Shown here one piece after another: positions 24,305-33,629 of a stretch of 39,894 nt of DNA. Each line of letters begins with the position of its first letter. Position 1 is the first letter of the stretch. The stretch comes from Mycobacterium sp. (GTDB lineage Bacteria; Actinomycetota; Actinomycetes; RYN-182): assembly GCA_025965515.1 (NCBI GenBank), contig JAOPWU010000079.1:1-39894 (forward strand). The letters run 5' to 3'. Under the pieces are notes generated by a model. That model was not told where the DNA came from. It saw nothing but the letters and a program-made list of their open reading frames with translations, and ran no database searches. The position numbers and the translations under genes are program-made.

Positions 24305-26047
24305 ATGCCCGTGCTGCGTGTGGCCCTCGGCCAGTGCCGACTCATCGTCGGGGACCTCCCCGGCAACGCCGCGGTGGCGACCGACCTGGCCCGCCGCGCC
24401 GTCGCCGCGGGGGCGGACGTGCTCGTGCTGCCCGAGATGCACCTCACCGGCTACATGCCGGAGGACCTGGTGCTGCGCCGGTCGTTCCTGCAGGCGACGG
24501 AGCGGACGCTGGAGCAGCTCACGGGCGAGCTGCCGCCCGAGCTGCTGGTCGTCGTCGGGTTGGCGGGGACCCAGCCGGGCACCGGCCGGCCCACCAACGA
24601 GGCGGCCTTCGTCCACGGGGGCCGGATCGTGGCCCGCTACGCCAAGCACCACCTGCCGAACTACGGCGTCTTCGACGAGTACCGCTACTTCGCCCGCGGG
24701 GACGCCTTCCCGGTCGTGCGGTTCAAGGGCGTCGACATCGGCGCGGTCATCTGCGAGGACCTGTGGCAGGACCACGGCCCCGTGAGCGTCGCGCGCTCCG
24801 CCGGCGTCGACCTGATCCTCTGCCCCAACGGCTCGCCGTGGGAGCGCGGCAAGGGCCGGCAGCGCGCGGAGTCGATCGTCGGCCCGCGGGCCCGCGAGGC
24901 CGGCGCGGCGATCGCCTACGTCAACCAGGTCGGCGGCCAGGACGAGGTGGTCTACGACGGGCAGTCCTTCGTCGTCGACGGCTCGGGGCAGCTGGTGGCC
25001 CGCTCGCCGCAGTTCGTCGAGGACCTGCTGCTGGCCGACCTCGAGCTGGCCGATCGCCCGGCCGCGGTGCGCAACGGCCCCGTGGACGTCGGGGACGGCA
25101 CCTTCATGACCGTCAGCCGGCACGAGCTGCCGGGGCAGGTCCCGGCCGGCCGGGAGCGGCTGCCGCGCAGCATCGCGCCGCAGCTGCCGCTGCACAACGA
25201 GATCTGGCAGGCGCTCGTCGTCGCGACGCGCGACTACGTCGAGAAGAACGGCTTCAAGTCCGTCGTGCTCGGGCTCTCCGGCGGGATCGACAGCGCCGTC
25301 GTCGCGACCATCGCCGTGGACGCGCTGGGCGCGGAGCGGGTGCACACGGTGGCCCTGCCGAGCGCCTACTCGAGCCAGCACTCGCTCGACGACGCGGCCG
25401 AGCTGGCCCGCCGCCAGGGCACCCAGCACCAGGTCATCCGGATCGCCCCTGTCGTGGACGGCTTCCACCTGGCGCTGGAGGGCAGCGGCGGGCTGCACGG
25501 GCTGGCCGAGGAGAACCTGCAGGCCCGCGTCCGGGGCACCACGCTCATGGCGCTGTCGAACGAGCACGGCCACCTGGTGCTGACGACCGGCAACAAGAGC
25601 GAGCTGGCCACCGGCTTCTCCACGCTCTACGGCGACAGCGCCGGCGGCTTCGCCCCCATCAAGGACGTGGAGAAGTCGCTCGTCTGGGAGCTGGCGCGGT
25701 GGCGCAACGACGCCAGCCCCGACGCGCCGCCGATCCCGGAGAACAGCATCACGAAGCCGCCCAGCGCGGAACTCGCCCCCGGGCAGCTCGACAGCGACCG
25801 GCTGCCGGACTACACCGTGCTCGACCGGGTGCTGGACGGCTACGTCGAGCAGGACCTGGGGCGCGCGGAGCTGATCGAGCGCGGCGAGGACCCCCAGGTC
25901 GTCGACCGGGTCATCCGGCTGGTGGACGGCGCCGAGTACAAGCGGCGGCAGTACCCGCCCGGCCCCAAGACCACAATGAAGGCTTTCGGCCGCGACCGCC
26001 GGCTGCCCATCACGTCGAAGTGGCGGGAGCAGCCCAGCGACGGGTGA
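24305..26047 (+). CDS. nadE: Glutamine-dependent NAD+ synthetase
   Basis: 580-residue cytosolic enzyme that amidates nicotinic acid adenine dinucleotide to NAD+, the final step of NAD synthesis, using glutamine-derived ammonia. The N-terminal nitrilase-type glutaminase (1-280) has the Glu44, Lys114, Cys150 triad (LPEMHLTGY, KHHLPNYGVFDE, ICEDLW). The synthetase domain (about 295-575) has the PP-loop SGGIDS at 325-330 and TTGNKSELATGFSTLYGD. Full length for the shorter bacterial type. The start ATG 24305 fits a leaderless mRNA. Its position near glnE/glnA2 places two glutamine-linked functions together. Confidence 0.95.
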   Translation: MPVLRVALGQCRLIVGDLPGNAAVATDLARRAVAAGADVLVLPEMHLTGYMPEDLVLRRSFLQATERTLEQLTGELPPELLVVVGLAGTQPGTGRPTNEAAFVHGGRIVARYAKHHLPNYGVFDEYRYFARGDAFPVVRFKGVDIGAVICEDLWQDHGPVSVARSAGVDLILCPNGSPWERGKGRQRAESIVGPRAREAGAAIAYVNQVGGQDEVVYDGQSFVVDGSGQLVARSPQFVEDLLLADLELADRPAAVRNGPVDVGDGTFMTVSRHELPGQVPAGRERLPRSIAPQLPLHNEIWQALVVATRDYVEKNGFKSVVLGLSGGIDSAVVATIAVDALGAERVHTVALPSAYSSQHSLDDAAELARRQGTQHQVIRIAPVVDGFHLALEGSGGLHGLAEENLQARVRGTTLMALSNEHGHLVLTTGNKSELATGFSTLYGDSAGGFAPIKDVEKSLVWELARWRNDASPDAPPIPENSITKPPSAELAPGQLDSDRLPDYTVLDRVLDGYVEQDLGRAELIERGEDPQVVDRVIRLVDGAEYKRRQYPPGPKTTMKAFGRDRRLPITSKWREQPSDG

Positions 26048-26152
26048 TCCACCGCCCCGCCGGAGGGCCACGGCGCTAGTGCCAGGATGGGCCCGTCCGG
26101 ACGTGCACGCCCAGCGGGGCGGCGCGATCGCTACGGCCCGAGGAGCACCCCC

Positions 26153-27049
26153 ATGTCCGCTTCCCCCGATCAGCCCGCCGCCGTGCAGCCCGTGCAGCCC
26201 GTGCAGCCGGCGCAGACAGCGGCCGAGCAGTCGCTCTACGGCGGGGTGACCCACCGCCGGGTGACCGTCCGTGACCTGCAGGCCGCCACCGACCGCGGCG
26301 AGCGGTGGGCGATGCTCACCTCGTACGACATGCTCACGGCGGCGATCTTCGACGAGGCCGGGCTGCCGTGCCTGCTGGTCGGGGACTCGGCCGGGAACAA
26401 CGTGCTCGGCCACACCTCCACCGTGCCGGTCACGGTCGACGAGCTGCTGCCGCTGGTGCGCGCCGTCGCCGGGGCGGCCCAGCGGGCGCTCGTGGTGGCG
26501 GACCTGCCGTTCGGCAGCTACCAGGCCTCCCCCGCGCAGGCCTTGGCGACCGCGGCCCGCTTCCTGCAGGTCGGCGGGGCGCAGGCCGTGAAGCTGGAAG
26601 GCGGTCGGGCGATGGCCCCCCAGATCGAGCTGCTCGTGACCTCCGGCGTCCCGGTGATGGCCCATATCGGGCTCACGCCGCAGAGCGTGAACACGCTCGG
26701 CGGGTACCGGGTGCAGGGCCGCGGCGACGCGGCGGACCGGCTGGTCGAGGACGCCCTGGCGGTGCAGGACGCCGGCGCGTTCGCCGTGGTGCTGGAGCTG
26801 GTGCCCGCGGAGCTCGCGGCGCGCGTCAGCGAGGTGCTGACCATCCCGACCATCGGCATCGGGGCCGGCGCGGGGTGCGACGCGCAGGTGCTGGTGTGGA
26901 CCGACTTCGCGGGCCTCACGCCCGGGGCCGGCCCGCGCTTCCTCAAGAAGTACGCGGACCTGCGCGGGACGCTGCTCGCGGCCGCGCGGGAGTACGCCGA
27001 CGACGTGCGGGAGGGCCGCTACCCGGCGGAGGAGCACAGCTACCACTGA
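26153..27049 (+). CDS. panB: 3-Methyl-2-oxobutanoate hydroxymethyltransferase
   Basis: 298-residue ketopantoate hydroxymethyltransferase, first committed step of pantothenate and CoA synthesis: transfers a hydroxymethyl group from methylene-tetrahydrofolate to alpha-ketoisovalerate. Core motifs are [30 protein letters not shown] (Mg-binding Asp), AVKLEGG and [15 protein letters not shown], then [19 protein letters not shown]. The first 28 residues are a low-complexity tail with VQP repeats, absent from most PanB. ATG 26153 has GAGGAG 7 bp upstream; CAGGAT at 26091-26096 may be the -10. Stand-alone between nadE and a converging gene. Confidence 0.95.
   Translation: MSASPDQPAAVQPVQPVQPAQTAAEQSLYGGVTHRRVTVRDLQAATDRGERWAMLTSYDMLTAAIFDEAGLPCLLVGDSAGNNVLGHTSTVPVTVDELLPLVRAVAGAAQRALVVADLPFGSYQASPAQALATAARFLQVGGAQAVKLEGGRAMAPQIELLVTSGVPVMAHIGLTPQSVNTLGGYRVQGRGDAADRLVEDALAVQDAGAFAVVLELVPAELAARVSEVLTIPTIGIGAGAGCDAQVLVWTDFAGLTPGAGPRFLKKYADLRGTLLAAAREYADDVREGRYPAEEHSYH
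26183..26209 (+). repeat. Three tandem 9-bp units in the panB N-terminus
   Basis: GTGCAGCCC occurs three times in a row (last base of the third unit differs), encoding Val-Gln-Pro repeats before the PanB domain. Being in frame, copy-number change would only lengthen or shorten a flexible tail. Confidence 0.8.
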
Positions 27050-27061
27050 GCGTCCACGGGG

Positions 27062-27081
27062 CGGGGCGCTGCGACGCCCCG
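27062..27081. terminator. Hairpin between converging panB and F420 oxidoreductase genes
   Basis: CGGGGCG (27062-27068) and CGCCCCG (27075-27081) form a perfect 7-bp stem with a 6-nt loop in the 38-bp gap between the two stop codons. It would serve both genes; no T-run. Confidence 0.6.
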
Positions 27082-27087
27082 GCCGGG

Positions 27088-27792
27088 TCAGACGTCGGTG
27101 ACGCGGACCCCGGCGTGGGCCTTGTACCGGCGGTTCATGCTGATCAGGTTCGCGGTGAACGCCTCGACCTGGTGCGCGTTGCGCAGCCGGCCGGCGTAGA
27201 CGCCGCGCATCCCCGGGATGGTCGCGGCGAGCGCCTGCACCGTGTCGGTGGCCTGGCGGTCGTCGCCGACCACGAGCACGTCGAGGTCGAACCGGTCCAG
27301 CGCGGGGTCCTCCAGCAGCACCGCGCTGACGTGGTGGAACGCGGCGACGACGCGGCTGTCCGGCAGGAGCGCCGCCGCCTGCTGCGCCGCCGAGCCCTCG
27401 GCGACCGGCAGGGCGAAAGCGCCCTGCTTGTCGAAGCCGAGCGGGTTGACGCAGTCGACGACGATCCGGCCGGCAAGCTGGTCCCGCAGCCCTTCGAGCA
27501 GCGCCCCGTGGCCGTCCCAGGGGACGGCGACCAGGACGATGTCGGCCTGCGCCGCGGCCTCCCCGTTGGCCGCGCCGCGCACGTCCCCGCCGGTGGCGGT
27601 GGCCAGCTCGGCGGCGAGCGCCGCGGCGCGCTCACCGTCGCGGCTGCCGAGCACCACCGTCAGCCCCGCCGCGGCGAACCGGCGGGCGAGCCCGCGGCCC
27701 TGGGGGCCGGTGCCCCCGAGGACGGCGATGCTGAGCCCGGTGACGTCCGGGAGGTCGTAGGGGCTGGCGGCGGGGGCGGCGGGAGCGGTCAC
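27088..27792 (-). CDS. npdG: F420-dependent NADP oxidoreductase (Fno/NpdG type)
   Basis: 234-residue NADPH:F420 oxidoreductase, exchanging hydride between NADPH and the deazaflavin F420. A Rossmann fold begins at IAVLGGTGPQGRGLARRF (about 22-39); GSRDGERA (49-56) after strand 2 fits NADPH phosphate recognition. Further blocks are VPWDGHGALLEGL, VVDCVNPLGF and AAFHHVSAVLLEDP, typical of this family. Start GTG 27792 has no ribosome site but CAAGAT 6 bp upstream, so a leaderless mRNA is likely. It indicates that the organism makes F420. Nearby genes show no obvious F420-dependent partner. Confidence 0.86.
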   Translation of the reverse strand: MTAPAAPAASPYDLPDVTGLSIAVLGGTGPQGRGLARRFAAAGLTVVLGSRDGERAAALAAELATATGGDVRGAANGEAAAQADIVLVAVPWDGHGALLEGLRDQLAGRIVVDCVNPLGFDKQGAFALPVAEGSAAQQAAALLPDSRVVAAFHHVSAVLLEDPALDRFDLDVLVVGDDRQATDTVQALAATIPGMRGVYAGRLRNAHQVEAFTANLISMNRRYKAHAGVRVTDV

Positions 27793-27813
27793 CGGCCCAT
27801 CTTGCCCCAGCGC

Positions 27814-28692
27814 CTAGCGGCCCTCGAACACCGGCGGGCGCCGCTCGAGGAACGCCGTGAGGGCCTCGACCAGATCCTTCGAGTGCAGGAACGCGGCGTT
27901 CCACACGGCCACGTGCCGCAGCCCGTCCGCCACCGACAGGTCGCGGGTCGCCTCCAGCACCTGCTTGGTGCCCTGGACGACGAGCGGCGGGTTCGCGGCG
28001 ATCAGCTCGGCCAGCCGCCGGCCCTCGGCGAGCGCGGCCCCGGGGTCGGGCAGCACGTCGGAGACCAGTCCGACGCGCAGCGCCACCGCCGCGTCGATGT
28101 CCTCGCCGGTGAGCGCGAGCCGCCGGGTCATGCCCTCGCCGATGAGGTGCGGCAGCCGCTGCAACGAACCCAGGTCCGCCACGATGGCGACCTTCACCTC
28201 GCGGACGCTGAACCGCGCGTCGGCCGCGGCGACCCGGATGTCGCACGCGGCGATGAGGTCGACCCCACCGCCGATGCACCAGCCCTGCACGGCGGCCACG
28301 ACCGGCTTGCGGCAGGTGGCGACGGCGGTGACCGCGTCCTGCAGCGTCCCGATGCTGTCCAGGAAGGCGGTCCTGGCGCGGGCCAGGCCGCCGTCGGGGT
28401 CCTCGGTGAGGCCGGTGAGCGAGCCGGCCATGGCCATGAGGTCGAGCCCCACGCTGAAGTTCTTGCCCGAGCCGGACAGCACCACCGCCCGCACGGCCGG
28501 GTCGGCGTCGGCGGCGCCGAAGACGACGGGCAGCTCGGCCCAGAGGTCGGGGCCCATGGCGTTGCCCTTGCCCGGGCCCGTCAGCTCGACGGAGAGGACG
28601 GCCCCGTCCCGGGACAGGCGGAGGGCCTTCAGGGTGCCCGCATCGACGCCCGCGAGGGCTTGTGCGGTCTCGGCAGCTGCGACGTCGGTCAT
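27814..28692 (-). CDS. Enoyl-CoA hydratase/isomerase, dienoyl-CoA isomerase-like
   Basis: 292-residue crotonase-fold enzyme acting on acyl-CoA. Residues Asp145 (GGGVDLIAACDIR), Glu165 (SVREVKVAIVAD) and Asp173 (ADLGSLQRLP) stand 20 and 8 residues apart, exactly the spacing of the catalytic Asp/Glu/Asp of eukaryotic delta3,5-delta2,4-dienoyl-CoA isomerase. A classical hydratase would have Glu at the first two positions. It therefore probably shifts double bonds during beta-oxidation of polyunsaturated acyl-CoA; this is inferred from homology. Start ATG 28692 is preceded by TACGGT at 6 bp and no Shine-Dalgarno. Twenty-one bp upstream of npdG in the same direction. Confidence 0.86.
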   Translation of the reverse strand: MTDVAAAETAQALAGVDAGTLKALRLSRDGAVLSVELTGPGKGNAMGPDLWAELPVVFGAADADPAVRAVVLSGSGKNFSVGLDLMAMAGSLTGLTEDPDGGLARARTAFLDSIGTLQDAVTAVATCRKPVVAAVQGWCIGGGVDLIAACDIRVAAADARFSVREVKVAIVADLGSLQRLPHLIGEGMTRRLALTGEDIDAAVALRVGLVSDVLPDPGAALAEGRRLAELIAANPPLVVQGTKQVLEATRDLSVADGLRHVAVWNAAFLHSKDLVEALTAFLERRPPVFEGR

Positions 28693-28715
28693 GCGCCGAC
28701 CGTAGCCCGCCGCCC

Positions 28716-28733
28716 GGGCCGCGCGAACGGCCC
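28716..28733 (-). terminator. Hairpin after the PHA-synthase-like gene
   Basis: GGGCCG (28716-28721) and CGGCCC (28728-28733) form a 6-bp stem with loop CGCGAA, 5 bp beyond the stop of the upstream minus-strand gene and before the leaderless promoter of the crotonase gene. A short, GC-only stem, so moderate strength. Confidence 0.45.
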
Positions 28734-28738
28734 AGCCG

Positions 28739-29869
28739 TCAGGCCGGCTCGGTGTCGCGCAGGAAGTTGTCGATGAGCGGCCAGGTCGAGAGGCGGGCCC
28801 GGCGCCCGGTCAGCACACCGAGGTGGCCGCCCGCCGCGTCCGCCAGGCGGACCGGCGCGTTCACGAGGACGGCGCGGACCGCCGCGACCGCCGCGGCCGG
28901 GGCGAGCAGGTCGGTGGTGCCGTGCACCGCGAGCACCGGCACCGTCACGCGGTCGAGGCTGACCCACCGTCCGCCGAGGGTCATGCCGCCGTCGACCAGG
29001 CTGTTGAGCAGCAGCAGCCGGTGCCACATCTGGCCGAACCCGCGCCCCGGGTAGGCCAGCATGGTCCGCATGTAGTCGTCGACGGCCTCGACCTGCGCCA
29101 GCGCGTCCCGGTCCTCGGCGTAGCGCGCCAGCGTGAGCGGCTTCAGCAGCTTCTTGTCGATGCCGGTCAGCTGGAAAGCCGCCCCCACCAGCGGCGCCGG
29201 CGCGCCCCCCAGCGCGTGGTACAGCGTGCGGACGATCGACCCGCCGGTGAGGTGCCCCAGCGCCCGGAATGGCGCGAACACCGGGATCTTCGACATGTCG
29301 AAGGGAGTCGCCACCGCGGCGATGGCGCTGACCGGCAGGTCCGGGTGCGCCGCCAGGGACAGCGTCGAGAGGATGCCGCCCAGCGACCACGTCACCAGCC
29401 GCACCCGGTCGGTGCCGGCGTCCTCGGCCACCTGCCGGATCGCCGCGGGCAGCACCGTGTCGACCCAGTGCTCGAGGCCGAGGTCGCGGTCGCCCCAGGA
29501 GATGGGCCCGTAGTCGACGAGGTAGGTCGGCAGGTCCGCTCCCACCAGGTACTCCACCAGGCTGCAGCCGCGGCGCAGGTCGAAGCAGGTCGCGGGCGCA
29601 GCCAGCGGCGGCACGAGCAGCACGGGGTCACGTCTGCCGTCGAAGCCCGGGGGTGGGGCCGCGGGCGAGGGGCGCGGGTCGTACCGGCGCAGCGTGCCGT
29701 GCCGACGCTGGGCGAGCACCTCGTGCGGCTGCGGCGTGGTGTCGGCGATGCCGCCGCCCACGGTCAGGTCCCAGGCGTTGTCGGCGATCGTGGCCAGCCG
29801 CGACGGGACCAGCCGTCGGACGCTGTCGAGCACGCAGTTCCTTCCCCCGAGCAGTGACCCCATGGTCAT
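28739..29869 (-). CDS. PHA-synthase-like alpha/beta hydrolase
   Basis: 376-residue alpha/beta hydrolase resembling class III PHA synthase/depolymerase proteins: an N-terminal region without a known fold (1-80), LLVPPLAAPATCFDLRRGCSLVEYL, YLVDYGPISWGDRDLGLEHW, then the elbow VTWSLGGI with Ser162, an Asp in HGTTDLLAP and a His in AGGHLGVLTG. True PhaC enzymes use Cys at the nucleophile, so serine here argues for a hydrolase or esterase, not a polymerase. ATG 29869 (or 29863) is the start; no ribosome site is visible. Divergent from a membrane-anchored protein gene. Substrate unknown. Confidence 0.76.
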   Translation of the reverse strand: MTMGSLLGGRNCVLDSVRRLVPSRLATIADNAWDLTVGGGIADTTPQPHEVLAQRRHGTLRRYDPRPSPAAPPPGFDGRRDPVLLVPPLAAPATCFDLRRGCSLVEYLVGADLPTYLVDYGPISWGDRDLGLEHWVDTVLPAAIRQVAEDAGTDRVRLVTWSLGGILSTLSLAAHPDLPVSAIAAVATPFDMSKIPVFAPFRALGHLTGGSIVRTLYHALGGAPAPLVGAAFQLTGIDKKLLKPLTLARYAEDRDALAQVEAVDDYMRTMLAYPGRGFGQMWHRLLLLNSLVDGGMTLGGRWVSLDRVTVPVLAVHGTTDLLAPAAAVAAVRAVLVNAPVRLADAAGGHLGVLTGRRARLSTWPLIDNFLRDTEPA

Positions 29870-30011
29870 CGGGTGTTCACGGTACGGGGCCGGGCGCGCC
29901 GACGCGCGCCTGCCCGCCCGGACCTGTCCGTTCGCACCATTGCCCTGGTGGCGCCGGAGGATCACCCTGAGCCGACCGCACGCAACGTCGCTGCGGACCC
30001 CGGGGGTCGTC

Positions 30012-30914
30012 ATGGCCGGCTCGACACCACCACCGCAGGCTCCGCTGCCGTCAACCGACCCGCCGCCAGGCGGCCGACGCCGCCTGGTCCTGGCGGCCGG
30101 CGCCGCGCTCGCCGTGCTGATCGTGGGCGGGGGCGCCGCGGCCGGGTTGCTGCTCACCGGGGGCGGCGGCACGAACCCCGCCGCGACGGCCGCGACGCCG
30201 GCGACGGTCACCCCGGCGGCGAGTGAGGCCCCCGCGCCGGCGGCAGCCCCGGCCGCGTCCCCGACCGCGTCCCCGACCGCGGCTCCGCTGCCGGGCGCGG
30301 CACCGGACCCGGGCGTGCCCGCCTTCCGCTTCGCGCCGCTGTGGCCGTTCGCCTCGGCGGCGGACGCCGTCGCGTGGCAGCGGGCAGCCGACCCGGGCGG
30401 CCACCAGCCCTGGCGCTACGACCCGGGCGCCACCGCGACCGCTTTCGCGCAGACCTACCTCGGCTACACCGAGGTGGGCCGGGTGACGGGCGTGCGCACG
30501 GCCGGGGACGAGGCCTGGGTCGGCGTGGGCGCGGACCCCGCCTTCCCGGCGGCCGTGCTGCACCTCGAGCAGATCGGTACCGGCGCGCCGCGGCCGTGGG
30601 AGGTGGTGGGCAGCGAGGACACCACGGTCTCCCTCACCACACCCGCCTACGGCACCACGGCACACTCGCCGCTGACCGTCGGCGGGCTGATCACCGGCGT
30701 GGACGAGGCCCTGCAGGTGCAGGTCCGTACGCTCGCCGCGGCGCAACCGATCGGACGCGCCGGCCCCATCGCGGCGGGCGGCGAGGCGCAGCCCTGGACC
30801 GCGACCGTCCCCCTGCCCTCCCAGCACCCGGGTCTGCTCACGGTCGCCGTGTCCACCGGCGGCCACCGGTTCGCGGTGGAGCGCTTCGCGATCACGGCCG
30901 TGTCCATCCCCTGA
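30012..30914 (+). CDS. Membrane-anchored protein with C-terminal Gmad2-like domain
   Basis: 300-residue probable cell-surface protein: a short cytoplasmic proline-rich tail with an Arg cluster, one membrane helix at about 25-49, an Ala/Pro/Thr-rich linker (about 54-110, with SPTASPTA repeats), a globular middle (about 112-205) and a C-terminal region (about 212-300, SPLTVGGLITGV... FAVERFAITAV) that resembles the Gmad2 immunoglobulin-like domain of bacterial secreted proteins. No catalytic motif seen. ATG 30012 starts the protein; no convincing ribosome site. A strong terminator follows. Possibly a wall-spanning or signalling protein; function unknown. Confidence 0.72.
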   Translation: MAGSTPPPQAPLPSTDPPPGGRRRLVLAAGAALAVLIVGGGAAAGLLLTGGGGTNPAATAATPATVTPAASEAPAPAAAPAASPTASPTAAPLPGAAPDPGVPAFRFAPLWPFASAADAVAWQRAADPGGHQPWRYDPGATATAFAQTYLGYTEVGRVTGVRTAGDEAWVGVGADPAFPAAVLHLEQIGTGAPRPWEVVGSEDTTVSLTTPAYGTTAHSPLTVGGLITGVDEALQVQVRTLAAAQPIGRAGPIAAGGEAQPWTATVPLPSQHPGLLTVAVSTGGHRFAVERFAITAVSIP

Positions 30915-30925
30915 CGCCGGGAACG

Positions 30926-30961
30926 CGACAGCCGGGCCACCGCGAGGTGGCCCGGCTGTCG
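30926..30961. terminator. Strong perfect hairpin between converging genes
   Basis: Arms 30926-30941 and 30946-30961 pair over 16 bp without mismatch around a GCGA tetraloop. It lies 12 bp after the Gmad2-like gene and 40 bp beyond the converging ahcY stop, so it serves as a bidirectional terminator. Confidence 0.85.
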
Positions 30962-31000
30962 GGATGGTGCGGGTGCAGCGGCGCCCGGGGCGCCGGACCG

Positions 31001-32434
<1,434 letters not shown>

Positions 32435-32470
32435 CGCGGCCTCTTTCTGCTTGTTCGTGGATCGGGATCT

Positions 32471-32482
32471 GTAGCAGGCTAC
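32471..32482. promoter_or_regulatory. Palindrome upstream of ahcY containing a possible -10
   Basis: GTAGC-AG-GCTAC is a 5+5 inverted repeat 37 bp before ahcY. On the minus strand TAGCCT (32481-32476) fits TAnnnT. No recognisable -35; whether this is an operator, a promoter or both is open. Confidence 0.35.
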
Positions 32483-32498
32483 CGGTCGTGGGCCGCCA

Positions 32499-32516
32499 GG
32501 GCCCGCGCGCGGGCCC
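32499..32516 (-). terminator. GC hairpin after the 62-residue membrane protein gene
   Basis: GGGCCCG (32499-32505) and CGGGCCC (32510-32516) form a 7-bp stem around CGCG, 6 bp beyond the stop of the upstream minus-strand gene and before the ahcY promoter region. It would insulate ahcY from upstream transcription. Confidence 0.55.
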
Positions 32517-32522
32517 CCGGGG

Positions 32523-32711
32523 TCAGCCGCGGGACGAGGACACGACGGCGGTGAAGCTGAACGCGAAGGCCAGCACCACCAGCACCAGCGAGCTGATCGC
32601 CACCGTGAGCGCCCGCGCGTTGCCCGTCGCGAGCGCGATCGTCGCCGCCACTGCGCCCAGCAGGATCAGCGCGACCCCGAACCCCATGACCACCACGGCC
32701 GCCGTCGCCAT
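32523..32711 (-). CDS. Small two-helix membrane protein (62 aa)
   Basis: 62 residues with two predicted membrane helices (about 4-27 and 33-56), separated by a short GNARALT turn and ending SSSRG. No family recognised. The hydrophobic alternation, plausible ATG at 32711 and an immediately following hairpin support a real gene; the ribosome site is weak. It lies 39 bp after the SDR gene on the same strand and could be co-transcribed with it. Confidence 0.55.
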   Translation of the reverse strand: MATAAVVVMGFGVALILLGAVAATIALATGNARALTVAISSLVLVVLAFAFSFTAVVSSSRG

Positions 32712-32750
32712 CAGCGCATCGTCCCACGCATCCCTGTCCCGCGCCGCCGG

Positions 32751-33494
32751 TCAGGAGGCCGCCATGGCGCCACCGTCGACGACGAGCAGCGAGCCCGTGA
32801 TCCACGCCGCAGCGTCGCTGGCGAGGAAGAGGGCGGCGCTGGCGATGTCCGTCGGCATCCCGATGCGCTGCAGCGGCCAGCCGTAGTCGGCCGTGTCCCC
32901 CGCGCCCTCCCAGAGGGCCCGGGCGAAGTCCGTCTTCACGAGGCCCGGCGCCAGCGTGTTCACGCGGACCTTCGGGCCGAGCTCGGTCGCCAGCTGCTTG
33001 CCCAGGTGGATGAGCGCGGCCTTGCTGGTGTCGTAGACCCCGATGGGGCCGCCGCCGGTCATGCCACCGATGCTCGCGATGTTGAGCACCGAACCGCCGT
33101 TGTCCCGCATCCAGGCCCGCCAAGCCGCCTGCGTCCAGACCAGCGGCCCCCGCAGGTTCACCTCGAAGGTCTTGTCCCAGCGCGGGATGTCCACGTCGAT
33201 GACCGGCCCCATGTGGGGGTTGGTCGCCGCGTTGTTGACGAGGACGTCGAGGCGCCCGAATCGCTCGATCGTCTCGGCCACGGCGAGCTCGGCCGCTGCG
33301 GGGTCGCCGGCGTGCGCCGCGATGGGGTGCGCGCGGTCGCCGATCAGCGCGACGGCCTCCTGCAGGCCCTCCACCTTCCGGGCGGTCAGCACGACCTGCG
33401 CGCCCGCGTCGGCGTATGCCTGTGCGATCGCGGCGCCGATGCCCCGCGAAGCGCCGGTGACCAGGGCGACCTTGCCCTCGAGCGACAGCTGCAC
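32751..33494 (-). CDS. SDR family oxidoreductase (3-oxoacyl-ACP reductase-like)
   Basis: 247-residue classical SDR: TGASRGIG at 13-20, NNAA at 87-90, catalytic Ser141, Tyr154 and Lys158, and the C-terminal ITGSLLVVDGGAMA block typical of FabG-like enzymes. Arg19-type residues after strand 2 (LTARKVEG) favour NADPH. I chose GTG 33494, giving MQLSLEGKVALVTG, because GAGGGA sits 6 bp upstream; starts further upstream would leave no ribosome site. Substrate unknown. Divergent from the thioesterase gene. Confidence 0.84.
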   Translation of the reverse strand: MQLSLEGKVALVTGASRGIGAAIAQAYADAGAQVVLTARKVEGLQEAVALIGDRAHPIAAHAGDPAAAELAVAETIERFGRLDVLVNNAATNPHMGPVIDVDIPRWDKTFEVNLRGPLVWTQAAWRAWMRDNGGSVLNIASIGGMTGGGPIGVYDTSKAALIHLGKQLATELGPKVRVNTLAPGLVKTDFARALWEGAGDTADYGWPLQRIGMPTDIASAALFLASDAAAWITGSLLVVDGGAMAAS

Positions 33495-33573
33495 GTGCAC
33501 TCCCTCGTCCACGCGGGGCCCGGGCGCCACCGCGGCCCCAGGCTAGCGGCCGGGCCGCACGGGGCCGGACAAC

Positions 33574-33579
33574 TATGCT
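33574..33579 (+). promoter_or_regulatory. Candidate -10 of the thioesterase gene
   Basis: TATGCT in a locally AT-rich run (ACAACTATGCTTCC) is the best TAnnnT hexamer in the 135-bp divergent region. It would give a leader of about 45 nt that contains the AGGAG used by the thioesterase. No -35 is recognisable. Confidence 0.45.
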
Positions 33580-33629
33580 TCCGACCGCCCGGTGTCCCCG
33601 GCGCGCCCGCCCCCAGCCGAGGAGCCACC

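Noticed and set aside
28739-29869. Calling this gene PHA synthase (phaC)
   Set aside because: The active-site cysteine required for polymerisation is serine (Ser162), so a hydrolase is the safer call.
30241-30300. Short GC-rich direct repeats as a mobile or CRISPR-like element
   Set aside because: They encode the Ser-Pro-Thr-Ala linker of the membrane-anchored protein and stay in frame; ordinary low complexity.
32435-32522. SAH riboswitch before ahcY
   Set aside because: Only about 90 bp separate ahcY from the upstream terminator and gene, and I could not find the conserved SAH riboswitch core. A simple promoter explains the space.
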